In this document: positions 16,895 to 25,163 of the stretch, in pieces
Layout of the letters: each line of letters opens with the position of its first letter
Numbering within the stretch: the first letter of the stretch is position 1
Source of the DNA: Neobacillus novalis NBRC 102450
Lineage (GTDB): Bacteria > Bacillota > Bacilli > Bacillales > Cytobacillaceae
Assembly: GCF_001591805.1 (NCBI RefSeq)
Contig: NZ_BCVP01000012.1
Span: 62,001-126,000, forward strand
Length of the DNA stretch: 64,000 nt
Direction: 5' to 3'
Made by a program: the position numbers and the translations under genes
The notes under the pieces: generated by a model
The model's database searches: none
What the model was told of the DNA's origin: nothing
What the model saw: the letters and a program-made list of their open reading frames with translations, nothing else

Positions 16895-17482
16895 TTATTT
16901 AGCTACTCCGGCACCTTGCTTAGCATTGAATGTCCATTCTAGACTTAGCCAATCTCCTTGAAAAGCACTTTGATCCTCCCCATTATCAAGGAACCTAAAC
17001 TCCACCATAAATCTATGAGATTCACCTTTTTTAAGATCCGCTGTTGGAACGTGCCCAGCTAACGTTTCATGAAGTATTTCAGGGCTCATATTTTTTAACT
17101 CAGAAAGTGTTGATAGGTAAATTGGCGTACTATTTGCTGGTGCTCCATGATATAGGGTATAAACTTGGATGTAGTCTCCTAAATTTTTTCCAAATCGATC
17201 TACTGCTCCACTTGTTGAGTACTTTGTAGCTAAATTAATAGTATGAATATCAAGACTGCCATCATTATTAAGGTTAAAATCACGTCGCATAGTATCACCT
17301 GGTTTAATATCTTTAATATTTATGATTTCAGTTGGATGTGCTGAAAGCTTTAGCGTTCCTGCTTGAAATGCTGCTGTAGCTTGCGTGGTAGCACTAAAAT
17401 ACGCAAACGTACCTCCACCCACTAAAGATAATCCTAATACTGCTGAGGCGATTCCTAAACCTAATTTCTTTTTAATACCCAT
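16895..17482 (-). CDS. calY: TasA/CalY (camelysin) family matrix fibre protein
   Basis: 195 residues. The N-terminus is a SipW-type signal (LGIASAVLGLSLVGGGTFAYFSATTQA) with cleavage expected near the FAYFS stretch. The mature part contains the TasA/camelysin core: AGTLKLSAHP, INIKDIKPGDT, FNLNNDGSLDI and a C-terminal VEFRFLDN...LEWTF. The protein is exported by Sec, trimmed by SipW and assembles into biofilm matrix fibres. GGAGGAG precedes the ATG. The dedicated peptidase gene sipW is directly upstream. Confidence 0.9.
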   Translation of the reverse strand: MGIKKKLGLGIASAVLGLSLVGGGTFAYFSATTQATAAFQAGTLKLSAHPTEIINIKDIKPGDTMRRDFNLNNDGSLDIHTINLATKYSTSGAVDRFGKNLGDYIQVYTLYHGAPANSTPIYLSTLSELKNMSPEILHETLAGHVPTADLKKGESHRFMVEFRFLDNGEDQSAFQGDWLSLEWTFNAKQGAGVAK

Positions 17483-17565
17483 TCTTTCTCCTCCTAGTTA
17501 TCCCTCTTTTTAGAGATATGTAGTATTTATTGAACCCTTATGCTTTTACATAAGGAATGCAACCG

Positions 17566-18132
17566 TTAAACAGTTCCTTGAGCGTCATTTCCTTTCCCCT
17601 TATCCAGCTCTTTGATAGCTTTAAAAATTGTTATACCTGAATAGGCAAGTAGGAGTAATCCTGGAAGGATAAGCAATAAAGCCATTCCATTTTTTGACTT
17701 AGCATAATCTAATAAATAACCAACATATGGGATTGTAAAGCCGGAATATTTAGCAACTACATTTTGGGCTATTACTGGATTACTATCTTTAGCATTGTTG
17801 TTGTCACCTTTTGTTACATACATGGTTTGATCCCCAGTTTTATTAACATCAATAATTCTATGTGTAATCAGTTTGTCTTCAGATTCTTTAAAGGTAATAA
17901 TGTCATCTTTTTTCAAATTAACTGCATTTTCAACTGGCTTAACTGCAATTATTGAACCTGTCATAAAGGTTGGTTCCATCGAACCGGAAAGTACTGTTTT
18001 AAGTTGGTAACCCATGAAATTAGGTTCACCACCGGAAGCTTTTGACGATATTACGACAAAGATCATAAATATCAGGGTAATTGATAGAATTGCTGTTATT
18101 AAAATACTAAAAATCTTTTTTATTTTTTTCAT
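17566..18132 (-). CDS. sipW: ER-type signal peptidase I SipW
   Basis: 188 residues with an N-terminal membrane segment, the catalytic serine in SGSMEPTF and a histidine in LITHRI where classical bacterial SipS-type enzymes have lysine. This Ser-His arrangement defines the SipW/ER type. A second membrane segment lies near the C-terminus (MALLLILPGLLLLAYSGITIF). It processes CalY and probably the TapA-like protein, whose genes flank it. GGTGGTG precedes the ATG 20 nt after the tapA stop. Confidence 0.93.
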   Translation of the reverse strand: MKKIKKIFSILITAILSITLIFMIFVVISSKASGGEPNFMGYQLKTVLSGSMEPTFMTGSIIAVKPVENAVNLKKDDIITFKESEDKLITHRIIDVNKTGDQTMYVTKGDNNNAKDSNPVIAQNVVAKYSGFTIPYVGYLLDYAKSKNGMALLLILPGLLLLAYSGITIFKAIKELDKGKGNDAQGTV

Positions 18133-18152
18133 ACTTACACCACCATTGTTAT

Positions 18153-18941
18153 TTAAATTTCGCTGTTATCATTTGTTTGACTTTTTTCAGTCGTCTCATC
18201 AAATGGTCTAGTATTTTCGGAGGAATTTTTCTTATCTATTCCAATTTCATTTGTAGTAACTTCTATTGTTGTGCCTTTTGACTCTTTTCCTGATTTGTCA
18301 ACCGTTGTTATTTTGTAGCTATACTTTGTAGCGGCCGCTAAGTTTTTATCCTCAAATTGACCATTTTTTATATTATTTCCGACTGGTGTCTTGTCCCCAT
18401 TCTTATAAATCTTTACTTGGCTAAAGTTTCTATTTCCTTGGTTGGGATTCTCCCAGGTTAAACTAATTGAATTGCTCGTGTGTGTTTCTTTAATTTTTTT
18501 TACCTCTGAACAAGGTGCATTGGTCTGGTCATCACAGCCACCTTTGTTTTGTCCTGGATTGTCATCGGTTCCCTCACCAGTATCTTTATCAAGGGCGTCT
18601 GGTCCATTTCCGATTCCAGCATTACCTTTACAGTATTTGTGCCAGAAGTCTGATCCATTTTTTACATCAACACAAAAATCTTCAGCAACACTTATTGTTC
18701 CGCTAACATTCTTAACATCATTAAAGTAAGCACCTGTATCGGATGTAAGATACAAACCGGTTACTATCAGGAGATACCAGACAGCTACAAGTTGAGCTGC
18801 AATTACCACCTTTTTACTTTTCTTTTTAAACTTTTTCAAACGTGTGCGTCGAATGACAACCCCTCCCTCATTCGTTCTAAATAATGTATGAAACTTCTTT
18901 CGCAGTTTATTAAGAACGAAATTGGTGGTCTTTTTAATCAT
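18153..18941 (-). CDS. tapA: TapA-like fibre assembly protein with fibronectin III domain
   Basis: 262 residues. A basic N-terminus is followed by a hydrophobic segment and a TSDTGAYFNDV motif like that after the TapA signal of B. subtilis (DTSAAFHDI), then paired cysteines, an acidic Gly/Asp linker, and a fibronectin type III-like domain (SISLTWENP, SQVKIYKNG, YSYKITTVDKSGKES). The tail is polar and disordered. Position before sipW and calY supports a TapA-equivalent role. B. subtilis TapA has no obvious FN3 domain, so this is a variant. AGGAAG lies 9 nt before the ATG at 18941. Confidence 0.75.
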   Translation of the reverse strand: MIKKTTNFVLNKLRKKFHTLFRTNEGGVVIRRTRLKKFKKKSKKVVIAAQLVAVWYLLIVTGLYLTSDTGAYFNDVKNVSGTISVAEDFCVDVKNGSDFWHKYCKGNAGIGNGPDALDKDTGEGTDDNPGQNKGGCDDQTNAPCSEVKKIKETHTSNSISLTWENPNQGNRNFSQVKIYKNGDKTPVGNNIKNGQFEDKNLAAATKYSYKITTVDKSGKESKGTTIEVTTNEIGIDKKNSSENTRPFDETTEKSQTNDNSEI

Positions 18942-18963
18942 ATTCATCAACTTCCTTGTGTTT

Positions 18964-18979
18964 GTTCTCATTAACGAAC
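18964..18979 (-). promoter_or_regulatory. Candidate SinR operator in front of tapA
   Basis: Two inverted heptamers, GTTCTCA and (on the other strand) GTTCGTT, separated by 2 bp. Each matches the known SinR half-site GTTCTYT in 6 of 7 positions. It lies just downstream of a candidate tapA promoter and next to the sinR gene. A third partial heptamer (GTTCTTA, minus strand) occurs near 19050. Confidence 0.55.
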
Positions 18980-18989
18980 CTATAAGTTG

Positions 18990-19018
18990 AGTATATGCCA
19001 AAGGAACCAACTTGAAAA
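18990..19018 (-). promoter_or_regulatory. Candidate tapA operon promoter
   Basis: TTTTCA (19018-19013), a 17-bp spacer and TATACT (18995-18990) on the minus strand. The predicted start point is about 5 bp ahead of the SinR-like site, placing that site where bound repressor would block transcription. Confidence 0.5.
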
Positions 19019-19181
19019 ACCCCAAATATAGGCAATTTTTCTTAATTAAGAACATTTTCAGGGCTTTATCTCTAGTTTTCTCTTATTTTCTTACTATTTT
19101 GTATTTTATAATGAATATATTGTACTTTATAATGAATGATATGGTGTGAATTTTTTGCATTAATAGTAGGAGATGAGGGTG

Positions 19182-19517
19182 ATGATTGGATATCGGATCA
19201 AACAGCTGCGGGAAAATAAGGGGTTTTCACTTACAGAACTTGCCAAGCAAGCAAATGTTTCAAAGTCTTATTTGAGCCAATTAGAACGGGGTTTGCAATC
19301 AAATCCATCGATGCAGTTTTTAAAAAAGGTGGCAATCCCCTTAGAGGTCAGTATCGATTACTTGTTAGACGATGAATCTGTAAACTATGAACTGGACAAG
19401 GAGTGGAAGGCTTTAATTCAGTCTGCGATTGAGAATGGTTTGAAAAAAGAAGCTTTCAGAGAATACCTTAATTACGTAAAATTCCAAGCATGGCTGGATG
19501 AAAGGAATAAAACATAA
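19182..19517 (+). CDS. sinR: SinR-type master regulator of biofilm formation
   Basis: 111 residues, exactly the size of B. subtilis SinR. The N-terminal Xre helix-turn-helix (RIKQLRENKGFSLTELAKQANVSKSYLSQLERG region, about 4-40) is followed by a linker and a C-terminal SinI-like dimerisation hairpin (LDKEWKALIQSAIENGLKKEAFREYLNY). SinR represses matrix genes. The ATG at 19182 has AGGAG 9 nt upstream, whereas the ATG at 19173 touches it. It diverges from tapA. No sinI antagonist is found upstream or nearby. Confidence 0.88.
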   Translation: MIGYRIKQLRENKGFSLTELAKQANVSKSYLSQLERGLQSNPSMQFLKKVAIPLEVSIDYLLDDESVNYELDKEWKALIQSAIENGLKKEAFREYLNYVKFQAWLDERNKT

Positions 19518-19525
19518 TTAAAAGC

Positions 19526-19551
19526 CCCCATTCCAACGAATTGAAATGGGG
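19526..19551. terminator. Bidirectional terminator between sinR and hypE
   Basis: CCCCATT pairs with AATGGGG; the plus strand continues with ACTATTTTTT and the minus strand with GCTTTTAATT. It ends both sinR and the hydrogenase maturation operon. Confidence 0.8.
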
Positions 19552-19559
19552 ACTATTTT

Positions 19560-20561
19560 TTAGCAGATTCTTGGAAACATCGTGCCCGATAACCTAGTTA
19601 GTAATCTCTTAGAGCCAAGCGGTGTTTCTAATAGCAATTGTCCTTTATCTTTTCCAATGATGGATCCAATCACGACGGCGTCTTTTCCTTCAGGGAATTC
19701 CCGCAATAGATCGATTACCTTATCTTTTTCATTGGCAGCAACGACGATAATTGCCTTGCCCTCGTTAGCAATGTAAAGCGGGTCGAACCCTAATAGGTCA
19801 CAAACGCCGTGTACCTCTTTTTTTACAGGTAAATCAAGTTCGTTGATTTTCATCGTCAGATTAAAATCCTCGGCAATTTCTACTAGTGTTGTTGCGAGCC
19901 CTCCTCTGGTCGGGTCGCGCATGATTCGTACACCTTCTGTATGCTGCAAGACCATTTCTAACATTCTATTTAACGAGGCACAGTCACTAGTAATCGGGAC
20001 AGTAATGCCGAGTTCGCCTCGTGCAGCGAGGACAGCGATTCCATGATCACCGATGGTGCCTGAGACGATGATGGCATCACCTTCTTCAAATTCAAGGCTG
20101 CAGCCGATGTTAGCTTCATAGACTCCGATTCCAGTTGTGTTGATGTACACCCCATCCGCACAGCCGCGTTCGACTACCTTTGTGTCGCCAGCGACGATTT
20201 TCACACCTGTTTTTCTCGCTTCATTCGCCATATCTGTGACAATTCGTCGTAAATCCGCAATCGGGAAGCCTTCTTCAATGACAAAGCCACAGGTTAAATA
20301 AACGGGTTTAGCACCGCTGACTGCGAGGTCATTGACGGTGCCTGCTACCGCTAGTTTGCCGATAGAACCTTCCGGAAAGAATATCGGTTTAATCACAAAC
20401 GAGTCGGTGGTCACGGCAATTTTGCTAGCTGAAATCGCGACGGAGGCAGCATCAAACATGGCAGCATTCCCATCGCCAAATGCCTCGATAAATACATCGC
20501 GGATGAGTCGATGACTTAATTCACCGCCATCACCGTGTGCTAAGCTAATATATTTTTCCAT
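19560..20561 (-). CDS. hypE: [NiFe] hydrogenase maturation protein HypE
   Basis: 333 residues of the PurM-like family. It ends in PRIC, the C-terminal cysteine that receives the carbamoyl group from HypF and is dehydrated to a thiocyanate, the source of the active-site cyanide. Other motifs are AHGDGGE at the start, TTDSFVI and RDPTRGG. The ATG at 20561 overlaps the hypD stop by one base (TGATG), giving tight coupling; a longer frame from 20624 has no support. Confidence 0.96.
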   Translation of the reverse strand: MEKYISLAHGDGGELSHRLIRDVFIEAFGDGNAAMFDAASVAISASKIAVTTDSFVIKPIFFPEGSIGKLAVAGTVNDLAVSGAKPVYLTCGFVIEEGFPIADLRRIVTDMANEARKTGVKIVAGDTKVVERGCADGVYINTTGIGVYEANIGCSLEFEEGDAIIVSGTIGDHGIAVLAARGELGITVPITSDCASLNRMLEMVLQHTEGVRIMRDPTRGGLATTLVEIAEDFNLTMKINELDLPVKKEVHGVCDLLGFDPLYIANEGKAIIVVAANEKDKVIDLLREFPEGKDAVVIGSIIGKDKGQLLLETPLGSKRLLTRLSGTMFPRIC

Positions 20562-21673
20562 CAAAAGCTCTCCCTCATGTATTGATAATAAGCAGCACAG
20601 CTTCCTTCGGCCGATACCATGCACGGGCCGACTGGGTTTATCGGGTGGCAGGCTTTACCGAACAGCGGACATTCATTCGGCGCTATTAGGCCGCGGATGA
20701 CTTCACCGCAGCGGCATTTCGTTTTCCTCGGCTCGCCGACATCAACCGTAAACCTTTTCTTTGCATTAAATTGGTCATATTCCGGTTTTAGATCCAGACC
20801 GCTGTTTGGAATGACACCAATCCCGCGCCATGCCTCATCACAGTTGGTTAAATACTTATCCAGCCACTGATGAATAACTTGATTCCCGGTTTTGCTGACA
20901 ATCGCTGGATGATTATTACTAATTGCGGCCTGCCCTGATAAGGCTAACTCGATGGATTTGTAAATCCCTGACAGCAATTCCGCTGTTTCAAATCCGGTAA
21001 TTACGCCGGAAATCTGATATTCATCGACTAAATATTGATAGGACTCTTCCCCTAATACAATTGAAACGTGACCTGGAAGTAGAAATCCGTCTAAATTGAC
21101 TTCCCCCGCATCCAATAAAAAGCGAAGAACCGGTTCAACCAGCTTTGTCGTCATCCAGATTGAAAAATTCCCAATCATGCGCTTTTCTGCCTCACCAATC
21201 ATTAACGTTAAGATGGGAATCGTGGTTTCAAAACCAACCCCAAGGAAGATGACTTCTTTGTCAGGATTCTCTTCGGCAACCCTTACGGCATCAACTGGCG
21301 AGTACAATACGCGGATATCCTTACCGGCAATCTTCGAATCTAGCAAGGTTTTGGCAGAACCCGGTACGCGCATCATATCACCAAACGTGCAAATAATTCG
21401 ATTTTCTCCTTCTGCAAGGGCAATCATCGCATCTATCGATCGTTGGTCGGTCACACAAACAGGGCAGCCGGGGCCAGAAATTAAATTTACTTCATTCTTT
21501 AAGACTTGCTTCACACCGGTTCGCGCCAGTGACATTGTATGCGAGCCGCATACCTCCATGAATGCCGGCTTCCGTCCGAATTTCCGGTTAAATTCCAGTG
21601 CTATCTCGATTACGGCCTCAGCAAGCGGCCGGCATATTTCGGGATTACTTGACTGCTTCAGAATTTCGAGCAT
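20561..21673 (-). CDS. hypD: Hydrogenase maturation protein HypD
   Basis: 370 residues. HypD is the iron-sulfur scaffold on which Fe(CN)2CO is built. Signatures are MEVCGSHTMSLARTG, SGPGCPVCVT, TFGDMMRVPGS, GFETTIP and the C-terminal cluster ligands KCRCGEVIRG...CPLFGKAC. GGAGGAGG precedes the ATG at 21673, which lies 29 nt inside hypC. Confidence 0.96.
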   Translation of the reverse strand: MLEILKQSSNPEICRPLAEAVIEIALEFNRKFGRKPAFMEVCGSHTMSLARTGVKQVLKNEVNLISGPGCPVCVTDQRSIDAMIALAEGENRIICTFGDMMRVPGSAKTLLDSKIAGKDIRVLYSPVDAVRVAEENPDKEVIFLGVGFETTIPILTLMIGEAEKRMIGNFSIWMTTKLVEPVLRFLLDAGEVNLDGFLLPGHVSIVLGEESYQYLVDEYQISGVITGFETAELLSGIYKSIELALSGQAAISNNHPAIVSKTGNQVIHQWLDKYLTNCDEAWRGIGVIPNSGLDLKPEYDQFNAKKRFTVDVGEPRKTKCRCGEVIRGLIAPNECPLFGKACHPINPVGPCMVSAEGSCAAYYQYMRESF

Positions 21674-21881
21674 CGATAAGCCTCCTCCATTCTTCCACAC
21701 TCTGCCGCGCATAGCTTTCATCAACGATGCTCATCGCTTGACCGGCATGGACAATCACAAAATCGCCCAATTCTACCTCTGGAACAAAAATGATTCCGAC
21801 CGTCGTTTGTGAACCCATGACATCCACAACAGCACTATATTCCTTTTTTAAAATAACTTTTGCTGGTACTCCAACACACAT
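21645..21881 (-). CDS. hypC: Hydrogenase maturation chaperone HypC
   Basis: 78 residues beginning MCVGVPAKV, with the essential Cys2 that binds the iron cofactor and partners with HypD. The beta-barrel core includes GDFVIVHAGQAMSIVD. It overlaps hypF upstream by 34 nt and hypD downstream by 29 nt. Confidence 0.95.
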   Translation of the reverse strand: MCVGVPAKVILKKEYSAVVDVMGSQTTVGIIFVPEVELGDFVIVHAGQAMSIVDESYARQSVEEWRRLIDARNSEAVK

Positions 21882-24163
21882 TGGCTTGCACTCCTTTTTG
21901 CTGCGGCAACAACCAATTGCCCATATGATAATCCGCCGTCATTACAAGGGATATTTTCAGGGACAAATACCTTAAAGTTCCTTTTTGTTAATTCAGCGGT
22001 GATTCTTTTCCGTAAATAACGGTTATGAAGGCTTCCACCCGATAATACAATCGTCTTTTCAGCATTCGGATTTTTCCCTGATAATTTCTCCATTGCAGAC
22101 GTAATTGCTTGAACGACCGTTTCATGAAATCTTCCACTTATTTTAGAAATATCTTTTCCTGCCAAAACATCCAAAGCGATTCCCTGCAGCATCGCCCGAA
22201 AATCCAGCGTTAAAAGCTCTTTTTCTAGTAAGGCAAATGGATATGGTTCGAAGCTGATGGCTTCGTCTGCCAATTCGGCTAACTGGATTGCGGCTTCCCC
22301 ATCATAGCTTGACACCTTGGTCACTCCGCAGATCGCACTAACGGCATCGAACAGCCTGCCGCACGTACCGGCATGGACAGTGTTCAAATTTCTTTCCATC
22401 ATCTTTGTTAATAGATCAATCTCCGAAACTCTATCGGTAAAAATTGCTTTAGCAAGCTCTAAGCCTCGTTCACCGTGAAGTGAAATCAACATCGCAGCTG
22501 CATTCCGCCACGGTTCGCGGATACACTTTTCACCCCCGGGAAGGGGAGTATAGTGTAAATGAGCCAGCCGTTCAAAGCCCGCAGCATCGCCATGGAAGAT
22601 TTCAAAGCCCCAGATATTGCCGTCAAGACCATAACCCGTTCCATCAAGGATTATTCCAAAGGCCGGGCCGGAAATCTGATGTTCGTCGATACAGGCGGCC
22701 ATATGGGCATGATGATGCTGGACTTCCATAACTTCAGAAAAATTATATTCCTGCACCAATTTTTGCACATGATAGCCGGGGTGGACATCAAGGACAGCCA
22801 GGCCCTTCGGTGTATCAATCCATTTTAAAAGATGCGCTAATTCATGCTGATAATGGTCGATTGTTTCGATATTTTCCAAGTCGCCAATATGGGGGCCGAC
22901 AAAAATTTGCTCATTTCGGCCAATCGTAAATGTTGTTTTTTGATGGCCGCCGAAAGCGACGATCCCTGTCACATCTTTACTTGTCGTAAATGGATCTGGG
23001 ACATAGCCCCTTGACCTGCGCAAAAAATCAAGCTTTCCGTCGTTGATTTGGACAACGGAATCATCAAGCGGATGGAGAATTTCCCGGTTATGGACGAGAT
23101 AGTAATCGGCAATTCCCTTTAAATAATGACATGCCTCCTCATCCTTATACAAGATCGGCATCCCAGATGGATTCGCGCTTGTCATCACAAGGCTGGATAA
23201 TTCGGGATCGGCAAAAAGTAAATGATGCAGCGGTGTATAGGGAAGCATGACACCGATTGTGTTCATTCCTGGAGCGATACTTTCTGCTAATGGATAGTGG
23301 TTATTTTTTTTCAGAATAACAATCGGTGATTCAGGACTTTTCAAAAGCTCACGTTCATCGTTCGTTAATTCCGTCAGCTGTTCTATCGTTGAAAGGGAAG
23401 CAGCCATGATAGCCAGCGGCCGAAATGGGCGTTTTTTTCTCTTTCTTAAAGCCGTTACAGCTAGTTCATTAGCGGCATCACAGCAAAGGTGATAGCCGCC
23501 AAGCCCTTTGATGGCTACAATCTTGCCTTGTTTTAAAAGCTTAATCGTGTCCATTATCGGAATCCTAGAATGGATTTCATGGCCGTCGTCATCAAATAAC
23601 TGGACTTTTGGTCCGCATTTTGGACAGGCAATCGGCTGGGCATGATGTCTTCTATTGGTTGGATCTTCATATTCCTTGCGGCAATCCTCGCACATTGGAA
23701 AACTCTTCAGCGAAGTATACGGCCGGTCATAGGGCAATTCTTCAATGATTGTGTAGCGCGGGCCGCATTGGGTGCAATTGATAAATGGGTATTGATAGCG
23801 AAAATCAGTCGGTTCATTCATTTCTGCTAGGCATTCCTCGCAAACGGCAGAGTCAATTGGAATGACGAGCATGGAGGTGCCGCTGCGCTCGCTCGCAATG
23901 ATCGTGAACTCGGCTTTATTTTCGGGCTCAGCCTCTTCTACCAAAATCTCATTAATTTTCGAAAGTCTTGGAGCCTTATTTTTCAAGTCCGATAGAAAGG
24001 AATGAACGGCTTCACGAGCTCCCTCAACATGAATCTTGACACCGTCCATATTATTTTGAACAGTACCAGTTAGCTGATAGTTTGCGGCAAGCTGAAAGAC
24101 GAACGGCCGGAAGCCGACGCCCTGCACCCTGCCGCGGACGGCAATCCTTACTGCTGTACACAT
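21848..24163 (-). CDS. hypF: Carbamoyltransferase HypF
   Basis: 771 residues with the full HypF layout: an N-terminal acylphosphatase domain (VQGVGFRPFVFQLA), two zinc-finger pairs (CEECLAEM...CTQCGPRY and CEDCRKEY...CPKCGPKV), a YrdC-like domain (KGLGGYHLCCDAAN, then LLFADPELSSLVMTSANPSG), and a C-terminal Kae1-like domain (HHHAHMAACIDEH, LSGGSLHNRYL, NDGGLSYGQ). It uses carbamoyl phosphate and ATP to carbamoylate HypE. It overlaps hypB by 16 nt. Confidence 0.96.
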   Translation of the reverse strand: MCTAVRIAVRGRVQGVGFRPFVFQLAANYQLTGTVQNNMDGVKIHVEGAREAVHSFLSDLKNKAPRLSKINEILVEEAEPENKAEFTIIASERSGTSMLVIPIDSAVCEECLAEMNEPTDFRYQYPFINCTQCGPRYTIIEELPYDRPYTSLKSFPMCEDCRKEYEDPTNRRHHAQPIACPKCGPKVQLFDDDGHEIHSRIPIMDTIKLLKQGKIVAIKGLGGYHLCCDAANELAVTALRKRKKRPFRPLAIMAASLSTIEQLTELTNDERELLKSPESPIVILKKNNHYPLAESIAPGMNTIGVMLPYTPLHHLLFADPELSSLVMTSANPSGMPILYKDEEACHYLKGIADYYLVHNREILHPLDDSVVQINDGKLDFLRRSRGYVPDPFTTSKDVTGIVAFGGHQKTTFTIGRNEQIFVGPHIGDLENIETIDHYQHELAHLLKWIDTPKGLAVLDVHPGYHVQKLVQEYNFSEVMEVQHHHAHMAACIDEHQISGPAFGIILDGTGYGLDGNIWGFEIFHGDAAGFERLAHLHYTPLPGGEKCIREPWRNAAAMLISLHGERGLELAKAIFTDRVSEIDLLTKMMERNLNTVHAGTCGRLFDAVSAICGVTKVSSYDGEAAIQLAELADEAISFEPYPFALLEKELLTLDFRAMLQGIALDVLAGKDISKISGRFHETVVQAITSAMEKLSGKNPNAEKTIVLSGGSLHNRYLRKRITAELTKRNFKVFVPENIPCNDGGLSYGQLVVAAAKRSASQCVLEYQQKLF

Positions 24164-24807
24164 TTCAGGTAGGCTCCTTCAATCCAGGCAAACCATTCAT
24201 ACAGACCTTCCTGTGTTCGTGCGGATACCGGAATTAACATCGACTGCGGATTAATTTCAGTCAAGTCCTTTTTAGCCTCTCCCACATTAAAATCGAGATA
24301 GGGCAATAAATCGATTTTATTTAACAGCACAAGCTCGGTTCTCATAAACATTTGCGGATATTTGGGAATTTTATCATTTCCTTCCGGCACGCTTAGAACA
24401 GCAACTTTATGGTGCTGGCCAAGATCATAGCCGGATGGACAAACGAGGTTGCCAACATTTTCGATAAACAGAAGATCGATTTCATCCAGATCAAACTCGG
24501 CTAATGCGGCCGCAACCATACGGGCATCAAGGTGACAGCCGCCATGGGTATTGATTTGGACGGCCTTGGCGCCCATTGCTCGGATCCGGTCTGCGTCTCT
24601 TTCCGTCGCTAAATCGCCTTCAATCACCGCAATCCGGTAGTTCCCCGAAAGTTCCCTTACGGTTTCCTCCAGGAGAGTTGTCTTTCCTGCACCAGGAGAA
24701 CTCATCAGATTAATCACCAAGGTTTTTGAGTTCTGGAATAGCTCCCGATTGAAATCTGCCGCCTTATTGTTGTTCGTTAAGACATCTGTTCTTAATGTTA
24801 CTTTCAT
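24148..24807 (-). CDS. hypB: Nickel-insertion GTPase HypB
   Basis: 219 residues. The P-loop is SSPGAGKTT, followed by EGDLATERDADRI, the metal-binding region THGGCHLDA, IENVGNLVCPSGYDLG and NKIDLLPYL (G4). The His-rich nickel storage N-terminus of some HypB proteins is missing. It works with HypA to load nickel into the large subunit. It overlaps hypA by 4 nt. Confidence 0.96.
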   Translation of the reverse strand: MKVTLRTDVLTNNNKAADFNRELFQNSKTLVINLMSSPGAGKTTLLEETVRELSGNYRIAVIEGDLATERDADRIRAMGAKAVQINTHGGCHLDARMVAAALAEFDLDEIDLLFIENVGNLVCPSGYDLGQHHKVAVLSVPEGNDKIPKYPQMFMRTELVLLNKIDLLPYLDFNVGEAKKDLTEINPQSMLIPVSARTQEGLYEWFAWIEGAYLKCVQQ

Positions 24808-25163
24808 TGCCGATTACTCCCTTCGTATGATAAAACCTGAAATGTTTCCCCTGTGATGACTTTTCCAGATGGTATTTGACAGCTTGGGCATAAAGCAATC
24901 TTTTGATCAGGTTTATATTGGCGCCCGCACAGGACACATTCAGCCTTTGCTTCTTCGAGATGAATGACAAGTTCAGCCGCTTCAGAAAACAAATCTGGAT
25001 TTTGCTCACGAAAAATAGCAAACGCCATCCTAAGGGCATCCGGCATGGCATTGGAAATTTCACCAACAATGATTTCAACCTTTTCAATTCTTCCAATCCC
25101 TTTTGCGGCTGCATCCTCATGAACCAATTGAAGAATATCGCCCATCAAAGACATCTCATGCAT
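24804..25163 (-). CDS. hypA: Nickel metallochaperone HypA
   Basis: 119 residues beginning MHEMSLM, so the nickel ligand His2 is in place when the ATG at 25163 is used; GGGTGG lies upstream. A frame three codons longer would bury this histidine. The C-terminal zinc site is CVLC...CPSC. It overlaps the preceding CxxC-protein gene by 8 nt. Confidence 0.94.
   Translation of the reverse strand: MHEMSLMGDILQLVHEDAAAKGIGRIEKVEIIVGEISNAMPDALRMAFAIFREQNPDLFSEAAELVIHLEEAKAECVLCGRQYKPDQKIALCPSCQIPSGKVITGETFQVLSYEGSNRQ

Noticed and set aside
18004..18211. Plus-strand small frames across sipW and tapA
   Set aside because: They are antisense shadows of well-supported genes, with hydrophobic composition reflecting AT-rich DNA.
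21096..21812. 238-residue plus-strand frame
   Set aside because: It is antisense to hypD and hypC, which have full family motifs; no ribosome binding site.
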